The position numbers and the translations under genes were made by a program. A model generated the notes under the pieces. That model saw nothing but the letters and a program-made list of their open reading frames with translations. It was not told the DNA's origin and did not search any database. This document shows positions 1 to 5,700 of a stretch of 5,817 nt of DNA, one piece after another (position 1 is the first letter of the stretch; each line of letters begins with the position of its first letter). The stretch is taken from positions 1-5,817 of the forward strand of contig CAMVRW010000158.1 in assembly GCA_947169985.1 (NCBI GenBank), in the 5' to 3' direction. Origin of the DNA: an uncultured Butyrivibrio sp. GTDB lineage: Bacteria > Bacillota > Clostridia > Lachnospirales > Lachnospiraceae.

Positions 1-1251
1 AAGGTAGTAACCGAGCTCAAGGCTGAATATAAAAAGTATCAGGAGATGGAACTTTCCCTCAATATGGCCAGAGGAAAGCCCTGTAGAGAGCAGCTTGATC
101 TTTCAATGGAGATGATGGATGCCCTCAATTCAGAAGCAGACCTTTCCTGCGAGGATGGCACAGACTGCCGTAACTACGGTGTACTTACAGGAATCAAGGA
201 AGCCAAGGTTCTCATTGGTGCCATGATGGAGAACAAGCCTGAGAACATCATCATCTATGGTAACTCCTCTCTGAACGTTATGTACGATACCGTATCAAGA
301 GCTTATACTCACGGTGTTATGGGCAATACTCCCTGGGGCAAGCTTCCAAAGGTTAAGTTCCTTTGCCCTGTTCCCGGCTATGACAGACATTTTGCTATTA
401 CAGAATATTTTGGAATCGAGATGATCCCGGTTCAGATGACTCCTACAGGTCCTGATATGGATGAGGTTGAACGTCTTGTATCACACGACGAGGCAATCAA
501 AGGAATCTGGTGTACTCCCAAATATTCAAACCCACAGGGTTACTCCTACTCAGATGAAACAGTAAGACGCTTTGCCCGTCTTCGTCCAGCAGCAAGAGAC
601 TTCCGTATCTTCTGGGATAACGCTTACGGCGTTCACCACCTTTACGATGACAATCAGGATTACCTTATTGAAATCCTTGAGGAATGCAAAAAAGCCGGAA
701 GCCCCGACATGGTTTACAAATTCTCTTCCACTTCCAAGATAACCTTCCCTGGTAGCGGAATTGCAGCTATTGCAACCTCATTAAACAACCTTGAAGAGAT
801 CAAGAACCAGCTCAGTATCCAGACCATTGGTCACGACAAGGTTAACCAGCTCAGACACGTTCGTTTCTTCAAAGACTTTGAAGGCATGAAAGCCCACATG
901 AAGAAACATGCAGCTATCATCCGTCCTAAGTTCGAGGCAGTACTTGAAACCCTCGAAAGAGATCTTACTCCTTGTGGAATAGGCAGCTGGACAAAGCCAA
1001 AGGGTGGCTACTTCATCAGCTTTGACGCTCCTGAAGGCTGCGCAAAGGCCATTGTTGACAGAGCTAAAAAGGCCGGCGTGACAATGACCGGCGCAGGAGC
1101 AACCTATCCTTACGGAAAGGATCCTCATGATTCCAACATCCGTATTGCTCCTACCTTCCCTAACCTTACAGACCTTAAGCTTGCCATGGAGATCTTCACA
1201 GTCTGCGTCCGCCTTGTAGCAGCTGAGAAACTCCTGAAAGAGATGAATTGA
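1..1251 (+). CDS. PLP-dependent aspartate aminotransferase, class Ic type (5' end outside window)
   Basis: This is a fold-type I PLP enzyme that resembles the class Ic aspartate aminotransferases (the AspT type known from Corynebacterium). It would move the amino group between aspartate and 2-oxoglutarate in the cytoplasm. Residues are counted from the first visible codon. MARGKP (22-27) is the N-terminal family signature. SNPQG holds the cofactor-contacting Asn177. WDNAYGVHH gives Asp206 and Tyr209. SSTSK gives the Schiff-base Lys246. NIRIAPTFP gives the substrate-carboxylate Arg381. The frame stays open to base 1, and the 15 residues before the ATG at 46 (KVVTELKAEYKKYQE) read like the helical N-terminus of the family. 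The AGGAG directly abutting that ATG has no usable spacing, so 46 is not the start and roughly 10-15 residues are probably missing. The gene ends 10 bp before a large palindrome whose central hairpin can terminate its transcript. Family assignment is firm; substrate is inferred. Confidence 0.93.
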   Translation, partial: KVVTELKAEYKKYQEMELSLNMARGKPCREQLDLSMEMMDALNSEADLSCEDGTDCRNYGVLTGIKEAKVLIGAMMENKPENIIIYGNSSLNVMYDTVSRAYTHGVMGNTPWGKLPKVKFLCPVPGYDRHFAITEYFGIEMIPVQMTPTGPDMDEVERLVSHDEAIKGIWCTPKYSNPQGYSYSDETVRRFARLRPAARDFRIFWDNAYGVHHLYDDNQDYLIEILEECKKAGSPDMVYKFSSTSKITFPGSGIAAIATSLNNLEEIKNQLSIQTIGHDKVNQLRHVRFFKDFEGMKAHMKKHAAIIRPKFEAVLETLERDLTPCGIGSWTKPKGGYFISFDAPEGCAKAIVDRAKKAGVTMTGAGATYPYGKDPHDSNIRIAPTFPNLTDLKLAMEIFTVCVRLVAAEKLLKEMN

Positions 1252-1261
1252 AGAGCCATCT

Positions 1262-1472
1262 TGTCCTGAATTCCGAGACCGACGCCATCCATTTGGAAAT
1301 GCGCAGTTCTCGCACGAGGCGATGATTTTCAGAATGAAAAAAACAGCAAGTGCCGATTGCTTTGAGCAACGTCGAAATGAGGCACTTGCTGTTTTTTGAA
1401 TTCTAGAAAATCACAACACAGGAGCAAACAAGTATTTGCGAATGGATGGCGTCGGTCTCGGAATTCAGGACA
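1262..1472. repeat. 211-bp quasi-palindrome with 32-bp perfect terminal inverted repeats
   Basis: Bases 1262-1293 are the exact reverse complement of 1441-1472 (32 of 32), beginning TGTCCTGAATTCCGAGACC. Complementarity continues inward imperfectly: AAAT near 1297-1300 and 1434-1437, and GATTTTC at 1324-1330 against GAAAATC at 1406-1412. It ends in a perfect 17-bp stem at 1338-1354 and 1381-1397. The two halves stay in register with only small indels, so the whole segment could extrude as a cruciform or fold into one long RNA hairpin. Outside the perfect ends, GCCA (1255-1258) still matches TGGC (1476-1479) after three mismatches. There is no internal ORF and no clear flanking target duplication. 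Identity highest at the tips suggests a MITE-like non-autonomous element, but a non-mobile structured repeat is also possible. It spans nearly all of the gap between two convergent genes. Confidence 0.9.
1338..1397. terminator. Bidirectional intrinsic terminator at the palindrome centre
   Basis: AAAAAACAGCAAGTGCC (1338-1354) pairs perfectly with GGCACTTGCTGTTTTTT (1381-1397). The core is an 11-bp stem flanked by an A-tract on the left and a T-tract on the right, so a U-run follows the hairpin whichever strand is transcribed. The 26-nt loop contains a small nested hairpin, TTGCT-TTG-AGCAA (1357-1369). It sits between the convergent aminotransferase and CPBP protease genes and is well placed to end both transcripts. 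Confidence 0.88.
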
Positions 1473-2376
1473 CACTGGCCCAGGTATCATTCTTTTCACC
1501 CTTACCTCTGTTAAGCAGGATTATCACCACTATGCAGATAATGTTTACAATAACTGCGGCGTAGCTGCCTTCAACTCCAAAGGCTGCGCTGTAGAAGAAT
1601 CCATCTCTGGCTGATGCAGCTTCAAGCTTAAATACGGAATACTGAGAGACGATTCCACTGTTAGGAAGTCCAAACAGTATATTCTGGGTAAAATTCCAAA
1701 ATGTGTGTGTCATTATGGCCATCCAGGCGTTGTCATAATAGTAGATAAGAAACGTGTATAAAACCGCAACTACAAAAATAGAGAAAAGAGAATACAGCGT
1801 AACTCCCGGATTAAATGCGTGCATTGAAGTAAAGAACAGGCAATTCACGATAAAAGCAACTGCAGGTGACTTAAACCTTCTGCGCATCTTCTGATAGAGG
1901 TATATTCTGTCACATAGCTCTTCCGCTCCCGACTGAATACATACGACTATGATAAAAAAGATTATCAGCCCGGGATTGATCTCACTAAAGGACAGCTTTA
2001 TGTCACCCATAATAGCTGCACCAAGAATGCAGATCCCATTAGTACCAAAGCCAAGGAGAGCTCCTATGAGCATTCCTTTAAGCGCCTTCTTGTTTATGGC
2101 TAGCTTTGCCATTATTGGACGATTGTATTTGACTATACAAAAGAGAAAAAAGAAAACCCAGATACCTATAAATTCGTAGTACAATGATGCGAATTCATTG
2201 ATATCCTCATTGGGCGTCAAAAGGGCTACGGCTGCCTTGAACGGAATGACCCTAGCTGCATAATATCCCAGCAAATCACCGGCAAACACCATAACAGTTG
2301 CTAAGATCAGCGCAACTATTATTATGTCTGTCTTTTTACCAGATGGTCTTAGCCATGATCTTATCTTCTCTTTCAT
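1465..2376 (-). CDS. CPBP-family intramembrane glutamic protease (CAAX protease-like)
   Basis: This is a 303-residue polytopic membrane protein of the CPBP (CAAX protease and bacteriocin-processing, Abi) family. Homologues cleave prenylated peptides in eukaryotes; bacterial members act in peptide maturation or bacteriocin immunity, and the substrate here is unknown. All three family motifs are intact: EELCDR (152-157, EExxxR), FTSMH (182-186, FxxxH) and HTFWN (224-228, HxxxN). These supply the catalytic Glu and His residues inside the membrane. Hydrophobic segments lie near residues 18-36, 68-83, 100-122, 137-148, 173-190, 197-213, 217-233 and 272-289. The ATG is preceded by GAGGTGG at suitable spacing. 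It follows the methyltransferase by 37 bp without a terminator, so it is probably the third gene of that operon. The last codons and stop (VS*) lie within the outer arm of the palindrome, so the original C-terminus may have been altered, but catalysis should be unaffected. Confidence 0.9.
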   Translation of the reverse strand: MKEKIRSWLRPSGKKTDIIIVALILATVMVFAGDLLGYYAARVIPFKAAVALLTPNEDINEFASLYYEFIGIWVFFFLFCIVKYNRPIMAKLAINKKALKGMLIGALLGFGTNGICILGAAIMGDIKLSFSEINPGLIIFFIIVVCIQSGAEELCDRIYLYQKMRRRFKSPAVAFIVNCLFFTSMHAFNPGVTLYSLFSIFVVAVLYTFLIYYYDNAWMAIMTHTFWNFTQNILFGLPNSGIVSQYSVFKLEAASARDGFFYSAAFGVEGSYAAVIVNIICIVVIILLNRGKGEKNDTWASVS

Positions 2377-2413
2377 TTTCCACCTCGTTGCTGTTTCATA
2401 AGGATGTTCCGCT

Positions 2414-3664
2414 CTAGTTTGTCTTCGTTAAGAGAACGACCGTTTCACACCCTCTTGTAAAAGGGAACATGTCCACGGGAATAGCTTTCTCGGCCTTGTA
2501 ACCACCTTTAGTAATAAGCTTAAGGTCATTTGCAAGGGAGTCGGGACTACATGAGATATAAACAACCTTCTCAGGTGCCAGAGTGATCAGAGACTTAATA
2601 AACTCCGGCGTGGAGCCTGCCCTTGGAGGATCCATAAAGACCAGATCCACCTTGTCTCCGGAATCAGCCATCTGCTGCATGAAAATAGTGGCATCATTCT
2701 GGTAGAAAGTTATGTTCTTAACCTCATTTATCTTAGCGTTAAGGATTGCATCCTTAACTGCGTCCTTATTAACTTCAACAGATATAACTTCTTTTACATG
2801 GGGGCTTGCAATAAGTCCGATGGTTCCTACACCGCTGTAGCAGTCAAGAGCCACCTCATCCCCCTTAAGATCTGCCATCTCAATAGCCTTCCGATACAGA
2901 ACCTCCTGCTGAATAGGATTAACCTGATAGAAGGACTTAGGACTGATCTTAAACTTCATTCCACAGCAGATATCGTAGATAAATCCGGGACCATATATGG
3001 CCTTCTCCTTATCTCCCAGTATCATGCTGGTCTGCTTGTCATTCACGTTGATCACAATGGTAGTGATCTCAGGATGCTCTTTTAAAAGAGCTTTTACAAA
3101 GTTGTTCTTGGATGGGAAAATGGGGGACACTGTAACCAGTACCACCATGATCTCTCCGGTATTCTTCCCTATCCTTATGAGGACATGGCGTAAAAGTCCA
3201 AAACCGTTGTCCTCGTCATAGGTCTTTATCTTGAAGGACCTGAGCATCCCTCTTATGGTAGCAATGATGGCATCCGCCTTCTCATTTTCCAAAAGACAGC
3301 TGTCCACAGGCACCACCTCGTGGCTACCTTCTCTGTAGATACCTGATAATGGATTTCCCTTTCTGTCATGGGTAAAAACGGAATGGACCTTGCACCTGTA
3401 ATGTTCAGGTTTATCCATTCCGATAAATGCCTCCACCTTGCAGTAGGGCTTTAGAAGCTCCGCCACATGAGCATGCTTCTTTCTAAGCTGCTGCTCGTAG
3501 GGAGTATCTATCATCTGACAGGCACCACACTTCTTGAAGACAGGGCAGCGACTCTTGCTCTTCTGCTCAGCTGCATTCTTTGGAGCCCTTGTTCTTACAG
3601 CACTTGCTGCCTTGGGAGCCTTCTTAACTGTGGTCTGTTTTTGTACGCGTTTTTTTTCTGCCAA
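2414..3664 (-). CDS. rlmD: 23S rRNA (uracil-C5)-methyltransferase, RumA/RlmD type
   Basis: This SAM-dependent enzyme should methylate C5 of a uridine in 23S rRNA. Gram-positive relatives (RlmCD) can modify both U747 and U1939, so the exact site is uncertain. The 4Fe-4S cysteine set is C40, C46, C49 (CPVFKKCGAC) and C123. SFYQVNP (244-250) precedes the SAM-binding loop DCYSGVGTIG (274-283). DPPR is 345-348, the catalytic nucleophile is C372 in YISCSPDSL, and the probable general base is E407 in TRGCETVVLL. The usual N-terminal TRAM RNA-binding domain is absent; a Lys/Ala/Arg-rich tail of 39 residues takes its place. The start is TTG: no ATG or GTG lies before the iron-sulfur motif, and the first internal Met (51) falls after it. 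The start is 2 bases after the upstream stop, suggesting translational coupling. An A8 run occupies codons 3-5. Function is firm at family level; the start is moderately sure. Confidence 0.92.
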   Translation of the reverse strand: MAEKKRVQKQTTVKKAPKAASAVRTRAPKNAAEQKSKSRCPVFKKCGACQMIDTPYEQQLRKKHAHVAELLKPYCKVEAFIGMDKPEHYRCKVHSVFTHDRKGNPLSGIYREGSHEVVPVDSCLLENEKADAIIATIRGMLRSFKIKTYDEDNGFGLLRHVLIRIGKNTGEIMVVLVTVSPIFPSKNNFVKALLKEHPEITTIVINVNDKQTSMILGDKEKAIYGPGFIYDICCGMKFKISPKSFYQVNPIQQEVLYRKAIEMADLKGDEVALDCYSGVGTIGLIASPHVKEVISVEVNKDAVKDAILNAKINEVKNITFYQNDATIFMQQMADSGDKVDLVFMDPPRAGSTPEFIKSLITLAPEKVVYISCSPDSLANDLKLITKGGYKAEKAIPVDMFPFTRGCETVVLLTKTN

Positions 3665-3666
3665 AA

Positions 3667-4065
3667 TTACTCTTCTTCCTCATCAGAGCCTTCAGCCCTG
3701 TTCTCAATCCTAAGCTCAGGCATCTCAAGACCTGTGCTCTCGTCTCTTACTGCCTCGCTCCTTCTGCGGATGCGCTCAGTATTCTTGATCTCGCCGTAAT
3801 CCTTGAACTTGATCCCCTCAATTCCCTGGGCCAGTTCTCTTGCCTTTAAGATATCGCCCTTGTTGATCCTGAAGGTGCAAACGATCTTGTTGCCGTTTCT
3901 ATCAAAGAGCTTCTGGATAAAAGACTTATCCTGCCACTCGATAAAGTATGAAATGCGATGAGCCAGGAATCTCTCCTCCAGCTGCTTCTTGCTTTCAATG
4001 CTGTAAACTCTGCAAAATGGGATCTCGTTATTAAAAACCTGATTGTTCTGAATAATAGAAGACAT
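3667..4065 (-). CDS. Small uncharacterised protein with acidic C-terminal tail, first gene of the rlmD operon
   Basis: This 132-residue soluble protein has no signal peptide or membrane segment, and I do not recognise its family. The first ~85 residues look like a compact alpha/beta domain: a strand at FCRVYS (17-22), a helix at KKQLEERFLAHRI (26-38), a strand at SYFIEW (39-44), a strand at KIVCTFRI (60-67) and a helix at GDILKARELAQGI (70-82). This order loosely recalls the ferredoxin-like DUF2007 'signal-transducing' domains, but that is only a guess. Residues 95-132 are charged and probably disordered, ending in GSDEEEE. The ATG follows GAGG with good spacing, and an extended -10 lies about 40 bp upstream. 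It is the first gene of the leftward operon, and its final codons provide the purine-rich sequence before the TTG of the methyltransferase. A link to rRNA or RNA modification is inferred from context alone. Confidence 0.8.
   Translation of the reverse strand: MSSIIQNNQVFNNEIPFCRVYSIESKKQLEERFLAHRISYFIEWQDKSFIQKLFDRNGNKIVCTFRINKGDILKARELAQGIEGIKFKDYGEIKNTERIRRRSEAVRDESTGLEMPELRIENRAEGSDEEEE
3670..3681 (-). promoter_or_regulatory. Ribosome binding site for rlmD inside the upstream coding tail
   Basis: On the minus strand the codons GAG GAA GAA GAG, which encode the EEEE tail of the small protein, form the only purine-rich stretch before the TTG start. The last GAAGAG ends five bases before TTG. 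Ribosomes finishing the upstream gene would therefore sit at this initiation site. The weak Shine-Dalgarno and TTG start together suggest reliance on coupling. Confidence 0.55.
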
Positions 4066-4101
4066 AAATTACCTCGCAACTCTTTTTCTAACTAATTCTA
4101 A

Positions 4102-4110
4102 ATTATACCA
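4102..4110 (-). promoter_or_regulatory. Extended -10 promoter of the leftward three-gene operon
   Basis: The minus strand reads TGGTATAAT here, a consensus -10 with the TGn extension. The best -35 candidate, TTAACG at 4123-4128, has a short 15-bp spacer and is poor, as is common for extended -10 promoters. Transcription would begin near 4095, leaving a leader of about 30 nt before the GAGG and ATG of the small protein. Confidence 0.68.
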
Positions 4111-4156
4111 CAGAAATGGACTCGTTAATACCTCGTCTCATTTCTTGGTATGCTTA

Positions 4157-4188
4157 TTGCTAAGCTCGTGCAAAACCTCGCTAAGCAA
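4157..4188. repeat. Paired GCTAAGC repeats, possible operator in the divergent promoter region
   Basis: TTGCTAAGC (4157-4165) and GCTAAGCAA (4180-4188) share GCTAAGC as a direct repeat offset by exactly 21 bp, about two helical turns. Because GCTAAGC is palindromic except for its central base, the two also form a near-perfect inverted pair, TTGCTAAGC against TTGCTTAGC. The second copy covers the expected -35 position of the rightward promoter, which otherwise lacks a good -35. A dimeric regulator site is possible; no regulator gene is in view. Confidence 0.4.
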
Positions 4189-4200
4189 TGCGCGATATCA

Positions 4201-4209
4201 TGGTATACT
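4201..4209 (+). promoter_or_regulatory. Extended -10 promoter of the serine hydrolase gene
   Basis: TGGTATACT is a near-consensus -10 with the TGn extension. The hexamer 17 bp upstream (CTAAGC, 4181-4186) is not a recognisable -35 and lies within one of the GCTAAGC repeats, so activation or repression there is plausible. The predicted start near 4216 lies downstream of the ATG at 4150, which argues against that ATG being used. Confidence 0.65.
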
Positions 4210-4230
4210 AATTTTATCAGCATAAACATT

Positions 4231-4236
4231 AAGGAG
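4231..4236 (+). promoter_or_regulatory. Strong ribosome binding site that fixes the hydrolase start
   Basis: AAGGAG lies six bases before the ATG at 4243. No such sequence precedes the in-frame ATG at 4150, so the shorter 485-residue protein is the supported product. Confidence 0.88.
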
Positions 4237-4242
4237 AGAGTC

Positions 4243-5700
4243 ATGTTTGCCTTTGAAAAAGCCATTCCCGAAGAGGTTTCCATTTCCTCAAAAAACATAG
4301 AAAAGATCCTTAGGGCACTGCAGGAAAAATCCATTCCCATGCACAGCCTTCTTATCATGAAAAATGATAAGCTGATTTTCGAGAAGTACTATGCCCCATA
4401 CAAGGCAGATACTCTACACAGAATGTTTTCCATCAGCAAGAGCTTTACGGGAGTGGCAATAGGTCTTTTAGCCAAAGAAGGCAAGGTGGACCTTGATGCT
4501 CCCATCACTTCATATTTTCCTGAGTACACAGATGAAAACATCCATCCCTGGATTATGCAGATGACCGTCCGCAACCTTCTTATGATGCGGACCTGCCACG
4601 CTTCCACCACCTACAAGGTGGATATGAAGTCCGACTGGGTAAAGAGCTTTTTCGTGGCAAAGCCCACCCATAAGCCTGGGACTGTCTTTCACTACGACAC
4701 CTCCGCAGCCCACGTTCTCTGCGCCCTTGTGGAGAAGCTCTCGGGAAAAGACATGCTCACCTACCTCAAGGACAGCATCCTCTATCAGGTGGATTTCTCC
4801 AAGGATTCCTACATGATAAAGGATCCCTTTGGGGTCTCCATGGGCGGAAGCGGACTTATGGCAACTCCTATGGACGTCCTGAAATTCCTATATATCCTTC
4901 ACAAAAAGGGAATGGTCCTGTGCACTGACGGCCAAAAGAGATCTCTTTTGCCAAAAGAGTTTGTTGAAGAAGCCACAGGGAACCTATCCGACAACTACAT
5001 GACAGCCCCCCTTCCCAGCGAAGCCCAGGGCTACGGAATGCAAATCTGGCAGAACGAAAGAGGCGGCTTTGTGCTCTATGGCATGGGCGGACAGCTGGCA
5101 ATATGCCTTCCGGACCAGGATATGCTCATAGTGACCACTGCTGACACCCAGGGGTACCAGGGCGGCAATCAGATAATCTACGACACTTTGTACCGGTATC
5201 TTCTTGATGAGCCCCAGGAAAAGAGCTGTGGGCCTGACTCCAAAGACTACCAGGAACTTTGCGCCTTTGCAGATACCTTGTCCATTGAGCCGCCAAGTTT
5301 TCCTTGTAGCCACAGCTACAGGAACATGGACCTTACCTACGACCTGGCAGAGAATCCCCAGGGCTTTGAAAAGCTGCATTTACACCTGTCACAGGATGGA
5401 CCCTCCAGTATATCTTTTGAGCAAAACAATACCCTCCACAACATAAGCTTTGGAATTCAAAGCATGTGTGAAGGGCTATTTCCCATTTATGAAAATGCTT
5501 ATACCGCCGGAGCTTGCTTTACCAGAGAAAACGTCCTCTACATCCGGATCCATCTCATCGGTGAATCCGTAGGCTCCGTTCATTTCCAGCTATTCTTCGA
5601 AGATGATGAGCTCACTCTTTTCATGAGAAAAATCGAAGAAACCTACTTCAAAGAATTTGATGGTCACCTCTATGGAAGACGAGAGCTCAGCAAAGCTTAG
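4243..5700 (+). CDS. Cytoplasmic serine beta-lactamase-like hydrolase (class C / esterase family) with extra C-terminal domain
   Basis: This 485-residue protein has a penicillin-binding/beta-lactamase class C fold (residues ~15-320) and probably acts as an esterase, amidase or peptidase rather than a true antibiotic-resistance enzyme. The nucleophile motif SxxK is SISK (S63, K66) in MFSISKSFTG. The second motif appears as Y151-D-T in FHYDTSAAHVL, where many relatives have YSN. The third active-site strand is probably LYGMGGQ (278-284), where others have HGG or KTG. GGSGLMATPMDVLKF (201-215) is also typical. There is no signal peptide or lipobox, unlike most relatives, so the protein should stay in the cytoplasm. 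Residues ~335-485 form an unassigned, strand-rich C-terminal region with several Cys. The ATG at 4243 is chosen for its AAGGAG and promoter; the frame extends 31 codons further upstream, but that stretch contains the promoter. It is monocistronic as far as visible, divergent from the rlmD operon. Confidence 0.9.
   Translation: MFAFEKAIPEEVSISSKNIEKILRALQEKSIPMHSLLIMKNDKLIFEKYYAPYKADTLHRMFSISKSFTGVAIGLLAKEGKVDLDAPITSYFPEYTDENIHPWIMQMTVRNLLMMRTCHASTTYKVDMKSDWVKSFFVAKPTHKPGTVFHYDTSAAHVLCALVEKLSGKDMLTYLKDSILYQVDFSKDSYMIKDPFGVSMGGSGLMATPMDVLKFLYILHKKGMVLCTDGQKRSLLPKEFVEEATGNLSDNYMTAPLPSEAQGYGMQIWQNERGGFVLYGMGGQLAICLPDQDMLIVTTADTQGYQGGNQIIYDTLYRYLLDEPQEKSCGPDSKDYQELCAFADTLSIEPPSFPCSHSYRNMDLTYDLAENPQGFEKLHLHLSQDGPSSISFEQNNTLHNISFGIQSMCEGLFPIYENAYTAGACFTRENVLYIRIHLIGESVGSVHFQLFFEDDELTLFMRKIEETYFKEFDGHLYGRRELSKA

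Noticed and set aside
46..48. ATG at 46 as the start of the aminotransferase
   Set aside because: The frame is open to base 1, the upstream residues fit the family N-terminus, and the AGGAG touches the ATG with no spacing.
781..1128. Minus-strand 115-codon frame inside the aminotransferase
   Set aside because: It is a shadow of a conserved coding region, with no ribosome binding site or recognisable family.
1396..1614. Plus-strand 72-codon frame
   Set aside because: It runs from the terminator through the palindrome arm into the antisense of the CPBP protease; no ribosome binding site and no protein-like content.
4128..4151. ATACC / GGTAT inverted repeat in the divergent region
   Set aside because: Only five bases per arm with a 14-base gap; expected by chance in AT-rich intergenic DNA.
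4150..4242. Upstream ATG giving a 516-residue hydrolase
   Set aside because: It has no Shine-Dalgarno and would place the promoter and the AAGGAG inside the coding region; the start at 4243 is far better.
4255..4339. Short similar stretches GAAAAAGCCATTCCC and GAAAAATCCATTCCC
   Set aside because: They lie in coding sequence as EKAIP and EKSIP and are probably a codon coincidence, not a functional repeat.
4984..5379. Minus-strand 131-codon frame inside the hydrolase
   Set aside because: It is antisense to the conserved hydrolase coding sequence, with no start signals; treated as a shadow.
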